49,376 bases of DNA from an uncultured Alphaproteobacteria bacterium (lineage in GTDB: Bacteria; Pseudomonadota; Alphaproteobacteria; HIMB59; GCA-002718135), in the NCBI GenBank assembly GCA_902577945.1, contig CACHBB010000006.1, forward strand, positions 1 to 49,376, given 5' to 3'. Below, piece after piece: positions 1-9,453 of the stretch. Within the stretch, counting starts at the first letter, position 1. The number at the start of each line of letters is the position of its first letter. The notes beneath the pieces are model-generated. The model saw only the letters and a list, made by a program, of their open reading frames with translations. It ran no database searches and was not told the DNA's origin. A program made the position numbers and the translations under genes.

Positions 1-229
1 TTTTATAAATAGTTTCACCGATTTCATTTTCAAAATCCTTAGATGAAGTTATATTTTTTGGCTCTGAAAAGTCTTTGAAATATGTTCCAACAATTTCTGG
101 CCATTTTGAATTTATAATAAATTCAATTTTAGCTAATTTAGATGGAAATTTTCTGTTTATTTTTCTTAGGGCATTTCCAATTGTCTGTGGAATAAAGGAT
201 CTTTTTTTCTTATTATTTTTATTATCCAT
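1..229 (-). CDS. DUF721 (DciA-like) protein, 3' end off the window
   Basis: A leftward reading frame opens with ATG at 227-229 and runs off the left edge, giving about 76 residues. It starts with a Lys-rich stretch (MDNKNNKKKRSF), then a helical segment containing IGNALRKINRKF and WPEIVGTYF. The pattern of a basic N-terminus followed by W-x-x-I-V-G is typical of the DUF721 family, whose better-known members (DciA) act around replicative helicase loading. In many alphaproteobacteria a DUF721 gene lies divergently beside mutY, as here with 38 bp between the starts. The family call is good; the function is inference. Confidence 0.75.
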   Translation of the reverse strand, partial: MDNKNNKKKRSFIPQTIGNALRKINRKFPSKLAKIEFIINSKWPEIVGTYFKDFSEPKNITSSKDFENEIGETIYK

Positions 230-267
230 ATATATAATTATTTATAGTACCTAATTATGAAAGCAAT

Positions 268-1317
268 ATGTTTAATGAAGAAAATCAAGTAAAAAAATAT
301 TTACTAAAATGGTATTCTAAAAATGCTAGAATATTGCCTTGGAGAAATAAATATAGAAATAATTTGCCAAACCCATATTTCGTTTTTGTTAGTGAGTATA
401 TGCTTCAACAAACTACTGTTAACACGGTTAAAAATAAATTTCAAAATTTCGTAATCAAGTGGCCAAATCTTGATAAACTAGCTCAAATAAATGAACCTCA
501 AATATTAAAATTTTGGTCAGGTCTTGGATATTATTCTAGAGCAAGAAATTTATTAAAATCTGCAAAAATAATAAATAAAAAATTTAATAATAAAATACCA
601 TGCTCTTACGATGAACTTATTGATCTTCCAGGAGTAGGAAATTATACAGCAAATGCAATTTTAGGAATTGCATTCAATAAATCTGTAATGCCTCTAGATG
701 CTAATATAGAAAGAATTTTAGTCAGATTACATGCAATTGATAAACCTATAATAAAGGTAAAAAAAGATCTTAGATATTTAGCTGATAAATTTAAATCAAA
801 AAATTTTTCATCAGATTTAATTCAGTCTTTTATGGATTATGGCTCAGAAATCTGTTTGCCAAGAAATCCAAAGTGTGAAAATTGCAGTATTAATAAATTT
901 TGTCAGTCCTATAAGAAAAATTTACAATACAAAATTCCAAATAAATCAAAAAATAAAATTTTAAAAACTATTAAATATACCCGTGCTTATGTAATCGTTA
1001 ATGAAAATAATGAAATCCTTGTTAGAAACAGACCAAGTAAAGGAATGTTAGCTTCAATGCTTGAAGTACCAAATGATAATTGGGTTAAAAATAAAAATTT
1101 ACTATCAACTGATCAAATAGTTAAAAAACTAAAAACTAACTTAAAACTCAAAGGGTCATTTGAATACTCATTTAGTCACTTCGATTTAGAAACTGAAATT
1201 TTCTATGGCAACATCAAGAAAGCACAATTATCAAATGCTAATTGGATTAAAATATCAACTTATAACAAATCAGGATTGCCTACAGTTATGAAAAAAATTG
1301 TAGAAATAGCCGTATAA
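268..1317 (+). CDS. mutY: A/G-specific adenine DNA glycosylase MutY
   Basis: Removes adenine mispaired with 8-oxoguanine in base-excision repair. The 349-residue product has the expected order: a catalytic helical domain with Glu43 in SEYMLQQT, a helix-hairpin-helix at about 117-130 (IDLPGVGNYTANAI), catalytic Asp144 in MPLDANIERIL, and a complete [4Fe-4S] loop (Cys196, 203, 206, 212, spacing C-x6-C-x2-C-x5-C). A Nudix-like 8-oxoG recognition domain follows from about 232, with FSHF near 305. The length is normal. It is convergent with purQ, with 1 bp between stops. It keeps its Fe-S ligands, unlike PurF and the uracil-DNA glycosylase in this window. Confidence 0.97.
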   Translation: MFNEENQVKKYLLKWYSKNARILPWRNKYRNNLPNPYFVFVSEYMLQQTTVNTVKNKFQNFVIKWPNLDKLAQINEPQILKFWSGLGYYSRARNLLKSAKIINKKFNNKIPCSYDELIDLPGVGNYTANAILGIAFNKSVMPLDANIERILVRLHAIDKPIIKVKKDLRYLADKFKSKNFSSDLIQSFMDYGSEICLPRNPKCENCSINKFCQSYKKNLQYKIPNKSKNKILKTIKYTRAYVIVNENNEILVRNRPSKGMLASMLEVPNDNWVKNKNLLSTDQIVKKLKTNLKLKGSFEYSFSHFDLETEIFYGNIKKAQLSNANWIKISTYNKSGLPTVMKKIVEIAV

Positions 1318-1318
1318 T

Positions 1319-2065
1319 TTATTTGAAGTAATTTTTTGCATTTACAAAAATTTTATAACCGTCTCCATATTTTTTAAATATATCGTTTTGCCAATTAGGC
1401 ACATGATAATGATAGAGAGCCCTTTCTGGATGAGGCATCATAGCAAGAACGTTTCCATATTTATTAGTTAAGGCAGCTATATCATTTTGTGACCCATTTG
1501 GATTATATGGAAATTTGCCTTTAGCTAGCCGTTTATTATTAATATACTGTAAACCAATATAATTATTATTAATGTTATTTGGTATCATGAATTTTCCTTC
1601 TTGATGAGCTACAGGCAAATGTAATGTTGTAATATTACTAAGCCAAGGCGATGATTTATTAGTAACTTTTACATCTACCCATCTACATTCATAATTCCCA
1701 GTATTATTTTCAATTAAAGCTACTTCAGGTTCTTTGGTACTAGTTTCTGGAATTATTCCAAGATTAATTAGAATTTGACATCCATTACAAATTCCTATCA
1801 TCAATTTATCTTTTGAAATAAAATTAAGTAATTGATCATATAGATTTATCATTATTTTTTTTGCCATAGCATTACCTGAACCAGTATCATCTCCAAATGA
1901 AAAACCACCAGGGATAGCAAAAACTTGATAATTATCTAATTGTTTTGGATTTAAAATTAAGTCATTAATATGCACAATACTACCTCTAAAACCAACTACT
2001 TCAAATGCATGTAAAGTTTCATCCTCACAGTTGATTCCATAACCTGATAAAACTATTACTCTCAT
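1319..2065 (-). CDS. purQ: FGAM synthase glutaminase subunit PurQ
   Basis: Class-I glutamine amidotransferase that supplies ammonia to PurL for formylglycinamidine ribonucleotide (FGAM) synthesis, step 4 of IMP biosynthesis. Visible motifs are GGFSFGDD near 53-60, the nucleophile elbow GICNGC with Cys93, and a C-terminal MMPHPER carrying the catalytic His of the triad. At 248 residues it is slightly longer than the usual 220-230-residue PurQ of the three-subunit enzyme. Its ATG overlaps the purL stop (ATGA at 2062-2065), so translation is probably coupled and subunit ratios kept equal. Both are read leftward, divergently from purM. Confidence 0.96.
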   Translation of the reverse strand: MRVIVLSGYGINCEDETLHAFEVVGFRGSIVHINDLILNPKQLDNYQVFAIPGGFSFGDDTGSGNAMAKKIMINLYDQLLNFISKDKLMIGICNGCQILINLGIIPETSTKEPEVALIENNTGNYECRWVDVKVTNKSSPWLSNITTLHLPVAHQEGKFMIPNNINNNYIGLQYINNKRLAKGKFPYNPNGSQNDIAALTNKYGNVLAMMPHPERALYHYHVPNWQNDIFKKYGDGYKIFVNAKNYFK

Positions 2066-4992
2066 AAGCCTTTAATTCTTTGCTTATAGGATTTTTCAAA
2101 ATCTGAAATTTTACCTATCATTATCTTTTTTTCATTTTTAAATTCAATTGTATTTGAGCCAGTACACTTACCAATGAACGTATAATTTGAGTTATTAAAT
2201 ATTTTTTTAAATTTAGAAACATTATTTTTTTTTATTGATACCAATATCCTGCTTTGTGTTTCAGAAAATAAAAATTCGTTGATGCTAATTTTTTTTTGAG
2301 ATTTTAAATCAATAAATAATCCTTGTTTAGAAGCTATTGCCATTTTTGAAATGGCAATGCCTAAACCACCTATATCAATTCCAATTGCTGAATTAATTAG
2401 TTGCAATTTATTTGCCTTTGCAAAATTTTTATAAGTTTTTAGTGCGAGTTTTGCATCCACATTAGGACTTTTTGTTTTTTCTGAACCTATAATTTTTTTA
2501 TATACGCTATCTTCTAACTCATTATATGTATTTCCTAACACTATAAGTATATCACCTTTTTCTGGTGTTATTTTTGTTAAATGGGATATCTTATCTACTA
2601 TTCCTATAGAAGAAATTAATAATGTTGGTGGGATTGAAATTTTAATAGATTTTCCACTTCTGTTGAACCCTTTAAAATCATTAAACATACTATCTTTGCC
2701 AGAAATAAAGGGTGTTTTGTATGCAACAGAGTAATCATAACAAGCCTTAGCAGCTTCTTTTAATTGGTACAATCTTTCCGGATCATCAGAACTGCACCAA
2801 CAAAAGTTATCTAAAATTGCAATTTTTTTTAAATTGGCACCACTTACAATTAAATTTTTGAAAGCTGTATCTATGGAACTAGCAGCCATTTGATAAGGAT
2901 TTGTTTCAGCATATTGAGGATAAGCAGCTTGAGATAAGGCTATAGATTTTTCGTCATTAAATAAAGGTTTGATTGCAGTAGCATTTCCAAAAACTCTACC
3001 TTCACCTTGTAGTGGTTTAATAATTGAAGTAGCCTGTACTTCATGATCATATTGGGTTGCAACAAATTCTTTTGATACGATATTTGGACTAGATAACAAT
3101 TTATGCAACTTTTCTATCAAAGAAATATTTTTGATTATTTTTTTTATCTTTTTCTTCTTCTTTGGAAATGAAGTTTTTAAATTTAATTTAGGATATCCCT
3201 CATGCAGAAACTCCATATCTAAATTTAGAATTTCAGTTTTGTTATATTTTACTATAGCCTTTTCTTTTCTAATGAATTTTCCAATTATTGTTGCCTCAAC
3301 ACCTCTTGAATTAAATCGCTTTATAACTTTTTTAACATTAGCTGGCGGTATTGCTAGTGTCATTCTTTCTTGAGACTCAGAAACCCAAATTTCCCATGGG
3401 TATAATCCATCATACTTAAGTGGGACCTTTTCAAGATCAACTATAAAACCTCCACTTTCTTTAGCCATCTCACCAATTGATGACGATAATCCTCCAGCTC
3501 CATTATCAGTTATGCTTGAATAAAGATTTTCATCTCGTAATTCTCTAATAATTACATCAGACATTTTCTTTTGAGTTATTGGATCACCAATTTGTACAGC
3601 AGAAACTGGACTATTGGGATCTAGTTCTTCAGATGAAAAGGTTGCACCGTGTATGCCATCTTTACCAACTCGGCCTCCTACCATAACTATAATATCTCCA
3701 GGATTAGCTTTTTTCTTATGAGCTAATTTCCCCTTTATTTTTCTTGGAATTAAACCAACTGTTCCACAAAATACTAATGGCTTTCCTGCAAATCTATCAT
3801 CAAAATATATGTTTCCTTGAGGTGTTGGTATACCTGAGCAGTTTCCTCCAACTCTTACACCACTAATTATGCCTTTAGCTATAAAATCTGCTGGTAGCAT
3901 AGGATCTTTATTATTTTTTTGCCGATAAAGTTGATATTTTTTAGATGGATGAGCTAGATAATATGCATATGTGTTGGCTATAGGTTTTGCACCCTTTCCA
4001 AATCCAAGGCAATCTCTGTTAACACCAACAATACCAGTTATTGCACCACCAAATGGATCTAAGGCGGAAGGAGTATTATGTGTTTCAACTTTATGACAGA
4101 CTATCCAATTTTTATTAAATTCGATACCACCAGCATTATCAGTGAAAAGAGAGACGCAAAAATTATCTTTTCGTAATTGAATTATTTTTTCAGTAGCTCC
4201 TTTAATATATTTTTTAAATATACCTTCTTTAATATTATCTATTTTTGCTGAAAATATTTTATGTTTACAATGTTCAGACCAAGTTTGTGCTAATGTTTCA
4301 ATTTCTACATCAGTAGGTTTTCGTTTTACACTATAAAAATAATTTCTGATTGTTTTCAATGATTCTAGATCTAAACCTAATGTCCCTCTCCTTGACTTAT
4401 CATTTTCTTTAATACCAAGTTTACCAATTAGATTAAGATTATAATCAGAAATACTTAAATCTATTTCTTTTTTTATATATTTTTTTTTAGGCAATTTTAC
4501 TTTTTCTAATGTAAATGTATTTTTTTTAAAATTATCTAAATATTTTTTGTATGGATAAATTTTTATTGTTTGAATTAAAGGATTAGCTTCATTGTTTGAT
4601 ATTTTGGTGATATCTTTTTTACTTCCTTTAACTAAAATAATTTTTGTTGATCCTAATTGAAAGTTTTTAAAACTATTTTTTAGATTATCAGTGATTATTT
4701 CTTTTACTGTTGTGGCAATATTATCGGTAACACCTGGTAAAAATTTGATTTCTATCACCCAATTAAATTTACTATATTTAGATAAAATATTATTTACATT
4801 TTTTTTTGTTAATATTTTTTGAGAAACCTGATTTGAAATAAGTTTACTTATTTTTTTAAACTTTTTATCATCTAATTTTTTTGAGAAAAAATATCCGTCT
4901 AAAATTTTGATTGAATTATTGTTGTATTCTTTTTGTAAAGAACTTTCTTTGCCTGTTTTTTCTAAGGAAACAATTTGAATTGTATTTGTCAT
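2062..4992 (-). CDS. purL: FGAM synthase large subunit, PurS-PurL fusion type
   Basis: ATP-dependent FGAM synthase subunit. At 976 residues it is well above small PurL (about 730-750) and below one-chain PurL (about 1,300). The first 150 or so residues hold two alpha/beta stretches; the second (near 77-150, with EIKFLPGVTDN) resembles PurS. A linker and the catalytic core follow, with TWSEHCKHK near 239, glycine-rich ATP-site loops, GGRVGKDGIHGATFSS, and a second AIR-synthase-like half with SGKDSMFND. No glutaminase domain is present; that is purQ, next door. No separate purS is seen. Fused PurSL with separate PurQ is known from some other bacteria, from memory, so the fusion call is good but the domain edges are inferred. 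Confidence 0.93.
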   Translation of the reverse strand: MTNTIQIVSLEKTGKESSLQKEYNNNSIKILDGYFFSKKLDDKKFKKISKLISNQVSQKILTKKNVNNILSKYSKFNWVIEIKFLPGVTDNIATTVKEIITDNLKNSFKNFQLGSTKIILVKGSKKDITKISNNEANPLIQTIKIYPYKKYLDNFKKNTFTLEKVKLPKKKYIKKEIDLSISDYNLNLIGKLGIKENDKSRRGTLGLDLESLKTIRNYFYSVKRKPTDVEIETLAQTWSEHCKHKIFSAKIDNIKEGIFKKYIKGATEKIIQLRKDNFCVSLFTDNAGGIEFNKNWIVCHKVETHNTPSALDPFGGAITGIVGVNRDCLGFGKGAKPIANTYAYYLAHPSKKYQLYRQKNNKDPMLPADFIAKGIISGVRVGGNCSGIPTPQGNIYFDDRFAGKPLVFCGTVGLIPRKIKGKLAHKKKANPGDIIVMVGGRVGKDGIHGATFSSEELDPNSPVSAVQIGDPITQKKMSDVIIRELRDENLYSSITDNGAGGLSSSIGEMAKESGGFIVDLEKVPLKYDGLYPWEIWVSESQERMTLAIPPANVKKVIKRFNSRGVEATIIGKFIRKEKAIVKYNKTEILNLDMEFLHEGYPKLNLKTSFPKKKKKIKKIIKNISLIEKLHKLLSSPNIVSKEFVATQYDHEVQATSIIKPLQGEGRVFGNATAIKPLFNDEKSIALSQAAYPQYAETNPYQMAASSIDTAFKNLIVSGANLKKIAILDNFCWCSSDDPERLYQLKEAAKACYDYSVAYKTPFISGKDSMFNDFKGFNRSGKSIKISIPPTLLISSIGIVDKISHLTKITPEKGDILIVLGNTYNELEDSVYKKIIGSEKTKSPNVDAKLALKTYKNFAKANKLQLINSAIGIDIGGLGIAISKMAIASKQGLFIDLKSQKKISINEFLFSETQSRILVSIKKNNVSKFKKIFNNSNYTFIGKCTGSNTIEFKNEKKIMIGKISDFEKSYKQRIKGL

Positions 4993-5065
4993 TATGAGTA
5001 CGAATCAATTAAATTTAATATATTAATAGTTTACTGGGTAAAGATTCGTTTAAAACTAATTAAAT
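4993..5065. promoter_or_regulatory. Divergent purQL / purMNFDC promoter region with two dyads
   Basis: This 73-bp gap is the only non-coding stretch between the leftward purL-purQ pair and the rightward purM-purC run, so both promoters should sit here. It holds a 7-bp inverted repeat, ACGAATC (5000-5006) and GATTCGT (5043-5049), and a tighter dyad TTTAC-TGG-GTAAA (5030-5042). Both outer arms contain GANTC, the CcrM target. The dyads could be an operator; no known purine repressor box is recognised. Confidence 0.5.
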
Positions 5066-6100
5066 ATGACAACATATAAAGACGCAGGGGTTAATATTGA
5101 AAATACTGATGCTTTAGTTCGAGATATATCTGAACTTAGTAAATCAACTTACCGAAAGGGAAATTTTGATAAAATTGGTGGATTTGGAGGAATTTTTGAC
5201 CTTAAGCAATGCGGCTATGACGATCCTTTATTAGTGTCAGGAACAGATGGCATAGGAACAAAAATATTACTAGGCATTGAAACTGATATTTTAGATGGTT
5301 TGGGTCATGATCTTGTTGGTATGTGTCTTAATGATATTCTTTGCCATGGTGCTGAACCATTATTTTTTTTAGATTACTATGCTTCCTCTAAAATTGATAA
5401 AAATTCATTTTTAAAAATTATGAAAAGTATCACTGAAGCTTGCAAAATAAATGACTGCTCTCTCATTGGAGGTGAAACAGCAGAAATGCCAGGACTGTAT
5501 AAAAAAGATGATTTTGATTTTGCAGGATTTTGTATTGGTGCTGTTGAGAGAAAAAAAATCCTACCTAATAAAGATCTAATGAAAGAGGATGATTTACTTT
5601 ATGGTATTAAGTCTTCTGGTTTTCATTCTAATGGTTACTCTTTGATTAGAAAAGTTTTAAAAGATAAAAATATTAACTTAAATAAAAAAACTGAATTTAA
5701 TTCACCTTACGAATCAAATGCTTCAGCATTAATGGCTCCAACAAGATTATATTATCCCTTTTTAAAGAAAATTTTAAAAACAAATCTTATTAATGGTATT
5801 TCACATATAACAGGTGGTGGTGTTATTGGAAATGTACCAAGGATGCTTTCTGAAAATTTATCAGCCACAATTGATAAAAAATTTATTTTTATTGATGAAA
5901 TTTTTAAGTGGTTTCAGGACTTAGCTAATATTTCAGATGAAGAAATGCTGAAGACATTTAATTGTGGGTTGGGCTTAGTTATGACTATTTCAAAAAACAA
6001 TTACATAGAATTTGAACAATTAATTAAAAATGAAAGTTTAGATATTTTTGAAATTGGAAAAATAGAATTAAATAAATCAAAAAGGTGTACAATTAGTTGA
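5066..6100 (+). CDS. purM: AIR synthase (phosphoribosylformylglycinamidine cyclo-ligase) PurM
   Basis: Closes the imidazole ring, turning FGAM into AIR with ATP (step 5). The 344 residues are full length for the family. Visible are the N-terminal YKDAGVN, the substrate/ATP loop GGFGGIFDL near 38-46, SGTDGIGTK near 58-66, the conserved GGETAEMPGLY, and the C-terminal HITGGGVIGNVPR. The start is ATG at 5066 directly after the shared promoter region. Its stop overlaps the TTG start of purN by four bases, so these two are translated as a unit. Confidence 0.97.
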   Translation: MTTYKDAGVNIENTDALVRDISELSKSTYRKGNFDKIGGFGGIFDLKQCGYDDPLLVSGTDGIGTKILLGIETDILDGLGHDLVGMCLNDILCHGAEPLFFLDYYASSKIDKNSFLKIMKSITEACKINDCSLIGGETAEMPGLYKKDDFDFAGFCIGAVERKKILPNKDLMKEDDLLYGIKSSGFHSNGYSLIRKVLKDKNINLNKKTEFNSPYESNASALMAPTRLYYPFLKKILKTNLINGISHITGGGVIGNVPRMLSENLSATIDKKFIFIDEIFKWFQDLANISDEEMLKTFNCGLGLVMTISKNNYIEFEQLIKNESLDIFEIGKIELNKSKRCTIS

Positions 6101-6666
6101 AAAAATTACAAGTTGCTGTTTTCATATCAGGAAGAGGTTCAAATTTAGAATCATTAATTCAATCATCATTTAAAAAACAAAGTTTGGTAGAAGTTCAATT
6201 AGTGATATCCAATAATTCTAAGGCAAAAGGTTTAGTAATTGCAAAAAAAAATAAAATTCCAGCGATACATTTTATTTCCAGAAAAAACTTTGAAACCAAA
6301 GTTAGTCAGTATTTACAAAATATAGATATTATTTGTTTAGCTGGTTTTATGCAAGTTTTGGGTACAAAATTTGTAAGAAACTGGAGATTGCGATTAATCA
6401 ATGTTCATCCATCATATCTGCCTGCTTTTAAGGGCTTGAATGCTCAGGATCAGGCAATAAAGGCTAAAGCAAGCTATTCTGGTTGTAGTGTTCATTACGT
6501 AACCTCTAAAATTGACTCAGGTCAGATTATATTGCAAAAAAAAGTAAAGATTTTGAAGAAAGATAATACCGAATCACTCTCAAAGAAAATATTGATAGAA
6601 GAGCATAAGATTTATCCAAGAGCATTACAGATGGTAGCAAAAAGACTTATTGTTAAAAAAAAATAA
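6097..6666 (+). CDS. purN: GAR transformylase PurN
   Basis: Transfers the formyl group from 10-formyl-tetrahydrofolate to GAR (step 3). The 189 residues contain the phosphate-binding SGRGSNLES near 11-19, catalytic Asn102 and His104 in INVHPSYLP, and catalytic Asp140 in GCSVHYVTSKIDSGQII. The start is TTG at 6097, within a TTGA overlap with the purM stop; this start gives the normal N-terminus KKLQVAVFISGRGSN. The Lys-rich C-terminal end runs into the purF leader. Confidence 0.95.
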   Translation: MKKLQVAVFISGRGSNLESLIQSSFKKQSLVEVQLVISNNSKAKGLVIAKKNKIPAIHFISRKNFETKVSQYLQNIDIICLAGFMQVLGTKFVRNWRLRLINVHPSYLPAFKGLNAQDQAIKAKASYSGCSVHYVTSKIDSGQIILQKKVKILKKDNTESLSKKILIEEHKIYPRALQMVAKRLIVKKK

Positions 6667-6667
6667 A

Positions 6668-8155
6668 ATGAATAAACGATTAAATTTCATAAAAAAATTT
6701 GAGGTTCATCAATCGCATTTTCCAAGATTTAATGAGGAATGCGGTGTTTTTGGTATAAGTGGTTCAAAAGATGCTGCAGCTTTAACCGCTCTTGGTCTGC
6801 ATGCTTTACAGCATCGTGGTCAAGAAGGTTGCGGAATTGTAAGTTATGACGGCAATTCTTATCATTCAGAAAGAAAATTTGGTTTAGTTGGTGATAATTT
6901 TACAAAAAAACAATCCTTAGAAAAACTAAAAGGCAAGATTGCAATTGGACACAATCGGTATTCAACAACTGGTGGTGAAACAATTAGAAATATCCAACCT
7001 TTTTATGCTGATCTTCATGGTGGAGCAATTAGTGTTGCACATAATGGTAATTTAACAAATGCACTATTACTAAGGGAGCAAATGGTTCGTGAAGGAGCAA
7101 TATTTCAAACAACATCAGACACTGAAACTATTGTTCAACTTGTAGCTCGTTCAAAAAAGAAAGACATCATAAACAAGATTATTGATGCTTTATTACAAAT
7201 TCAAGGAGGGTATGCTTTATCAATAATTGCTAATGGCACATTGATTGGTGCAAGAGATCCTTTAGGTATTAGACCTCTTGTTTTAGGTAAATTGAAAAAT
7301 GCATTCATTCTTGCTTCCGAAACTTGTGCTTTAGATATTATTGGAGCAAAATTTATCCGTGAAATTGAAAATGGTGAAGTTGTTACCATCAAAGATAATA
7401 AACTTGAGAGTAGACGACCATTTCCAAAACAACAAATAAAGCCATGTGTCTTTGAATATATTTATTTCTCTCGACCAGACAGCATTTTAAATAATAAAAC
7501 TGCATATGAATATAGAAAAAATTTAGGAACATATTTAGCTAAAGAAACTGATATTAAACCTGATGTAGTTGTGCCAGTACCTGATTCTGGTGTTCCTGCG
7601 GCTCTTGGTTTTAGTCAAGAGTCTGGCATTACTTTTGAGTTAGGATTAATACGGAATCACTATGTAGGAAGAACATTTATTGAGCCAACTCAGCAAATAA
7701 GAAGTTTAGGTGTAAAGTTAAAACTAAATCCTAATCAAAGTTCTATTAAAAAAAAGAAAGTTGTTTTAATTGATGATTCATTAGTTCGAGGAACAACATC
7801 CACTAAGATAATAAAAATGCTTTATGATTTTGGAGCAAAAGAAGTCCATATGCGTATTGCTTCACCCGCAATTAAATATCCAGATTTTTATGGAGTTGAT
7901 ACTCCGACCCAAGAAGAATTATTGGCGGCAAATAAAAATTTAGAGGAAATGTGTAAGTACATTGGAGCAAAATCATTAAAATTTTTATCATTAGATGGTC
8001 TTTATCAAGCTCTTGGTTATGAACATAGAGATAATGATAACCCTCAATTCACTGATCATTATTTTACTGGAGAGTATCCAGTCAGACCTTTAGATTACTT
8101 GAATGACGAAAGCTTAAAAAAACTATCATTTTTAAGTCTTGCTTCAAATAACTAA
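6668..8155 (+). CDS. purF: Amidophosphoribosyltransferase PurF without most Fe-S ligands
   Basis: Makes 5-phosphoribosylamine from PRPP and glutamine, the committing step. I place the start at ATG 6668 rather than the in-frame TTG at 6650, giving 495 residues. The nucleophile is Cys25 in EECGVFGI, so about 24 residues would be removed as propeptide. The Ntn glutaminase domain is followed by a PRTase domain with VVLIDDSLVRGTTS. The Bacillus-type enzyme binds [4Fe-4S] through four Cys. Here only the first is kept (KPCVFEYIYF); the second is Asp (YPDFYGVD) and the last two are Thr and Tyr (FTDHYFTGEYP). A cluster is therefore unlikely. Confidence 0.96.
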   Translation: MNKRLNFIKKFEVHQSHFPRFNEECGVFGISGSKDAAALTALGLHALQHRGQEGCGIVSYDGNSYHSERKFGLVGDNFTKKQSLEKLKGKIAIGHNRYSTTGGETIRNIQPFYADLHGGAISVAHNGNLTNALLLREQMVREGAIFQTTSDTETIVQLVARSKKKDIINKIIDALLQIQGGYALSIIANGTLIGARDPLGIRPLVLGKLKNAFILASETCALDIIGAKFIREIENGEVVTIKDNKLESRRPFPKQQIKPCVFEYIYFSRPDSILNNKTAYEYRKNLGTYLAKETDIKPDVVVPVPDSGVPAALGFSQESGITFELGLIRNHYVGRTFIEPTQQIRSLGVKLKLNPNQSSIKKKKVVLIDDSLVRGTTSTKIIKMLYDFGAKEVHMRIASPAIKYPDFYGVDTPTQEELLAANKNLEEMCKYIGAKSLKFLSLDGLYQALGYEHRDNDNPQFTDHYFTGEYPVRPLDYLNDESLKKLSFLSLASNN

Positions 8156-8175
8156 TTAATGAGTTATTTTTTTTC

Positions 8176-9453
8176 ATGAACGTTCTTGTCATTGGTAATG
8201 GTGGAAGAGAGCACGCATTATGTTATGGTATTAAACAATCCTCTAATTGTTCTAACTTATATTGTATTCCTGGCAGTGATAGTATCAGTGAAATTGCTTC
8301 TTCGATTATTATAGATGTTGATGATCATGATGCTATTCTTCAATTTTGTATAGAAAGTAAAATTGATCTAGTGGTGATAGGTCCAGAATTGCCTTTAACT
8401 AAAGGATTATCAAACCTTTTAATGAACAATTCTATATTAGTTTTTGGTCCTGATCAGATGGGAGCTGAGTTAGAAAAATCAAAAAAGTTTACAAAAGATA
8501 TTTGTAAAAAATTAAATATTGCAACAGCTGCCTATGACGTATTTGACAACTATGATGATGCCTTAAATTTTTGTCAAAACCAATCCTATCCTCTTGTTAT
8601 CAAAGCTGATGGTTTAGCAGCAGGAAAAGGAGTTATTATTTGTCAAAAAAAGGAGGACGCAAAAGATGCGCTGATTAAATGTTTTAAAGATAATTCTTTT
8701 GGTGATGCTGGTTCAGTTGTTGTTATTGAAGAATTTTTAGTTGGTGAAGAGGTAAGCCTATTTTCACTTGTTGATAAAAATGGATTTGTGTTGCCACTTA
8801 CAACAGCACAAGATCATAAAAAAATCTTAGAAGGAGAAAAAGGGTTAAACACTGGTGGTATGGGAGCCTACACACCTGTTCCTTCTATTTCATCAAATAA
8901 AATGAATGAATTATCCAAAACATTTGTTGAGCCTATCATTCAACATCTTGCTGAACAAGGCATCAAGTATCAAGGAATGTTTTATGCAGGATTAATTCTA
9001 ACAGATAAGGGTCCAAATTTACTCGAAATTAATGTTCGTTTTGGTGATCCGGAAACCCAAGCAATTATTCCACTCTTAGAAACAGATTTATTAGAACTCC
9101 TTCATGCATCAGCGATAGGTACCTTAAATGAAATAAAAAAAATTAAGTGGAAAAATGATTATGCCATGACAGTAGTAATGGCTGCTCATGGTTATCCAGA
9201 GGAATATAAAAAATTCACATCAATTAATAATTTGGAAAATCTTACTTTAACATCAGATGACTATCTCTTTCATGCAGGAACAATGTTTAAAGAAAACAAA
9301 TGGCTATCTAATGGTGGGCGCGTCTTAAATATCTCTAATACGGGTAAAGATTTAAAAACTATTAGAGAAAATATTCACAATATAATTAATCAAATTAATT
9401 GGGCTGAAGGGTATTATCGAAAAGATATTGGTTGGAGATATATTGATGAGTAA
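8176..9453 (+). CDS. purD: GAR synthetase PurD
   Basis: ATP-grasp ligase that joins glycine to phosphoribosylamine (step 2). The 425 residues match the family length. Seen in order are the N-terminal GNGGREHALCYG, GPELPLTKGL near 76-85, ATP-grasp loop IKADGLAAGKGVII near 145-158, TGGMGAYTPVP, and the metal-binding EINVRFGDPETQ. It follows purF by 20 bp on the same strand and overlaps purC by 8 bases, so it belongs to the purM-purC run. Confidence 0.97.
   Translation: MNVLVIGNGGREHALCYGIKQSSNCSNLYCIPGSDSISEIASSIIIDVDDHDAILQFCIESKIDLVVIGPELPLTKGLSNLLMNNSILVFGPDQMGAELEKSKKFTKDICKKLNIATAAYDVFDNYDDALNFCQNQSYPLVIKADGLAAGKGVIICQKKEDAKDALIKCFKDNSFGDAGSVVVIEEFLVGEEVSLFSLVDKNGFVLPLTTAQDHKKILEGEKGLNTGGMGAYTPVPSISSNKMNELSKTFVEPIIQHLAEQGIKYQGMFYAGLILTDKGPNLLEINVRFGDPETQAIIPLLETDLLELLHASAIGTLNEIKKIKWKNDYAMTVVMAAHGYPEEYKKFTSINNLENLTLTSDDYLFHAGTMFKENKWLSNGGRVLNISNTGKDLKTIRENIHNIINQINWAEGYYRKDIGWRYIDE

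Noticed and set aside
3131-3373. Rightward 80-codon frame inside purL
   Set aside because: Antisense frame rich in Phe/Ile from AT-rich coding sequence, no ribosome-binding site; a shadow of purL. Other antisense frames in purE, ccrM, groEL and the lyase were rejected for the same reason.
4993-5065. Purine riboswitch upstream of pur genes
   Set aside because: The gap is only 73 bp and shows no riboswitch-like set of stems; the dyads fit protein sites better.
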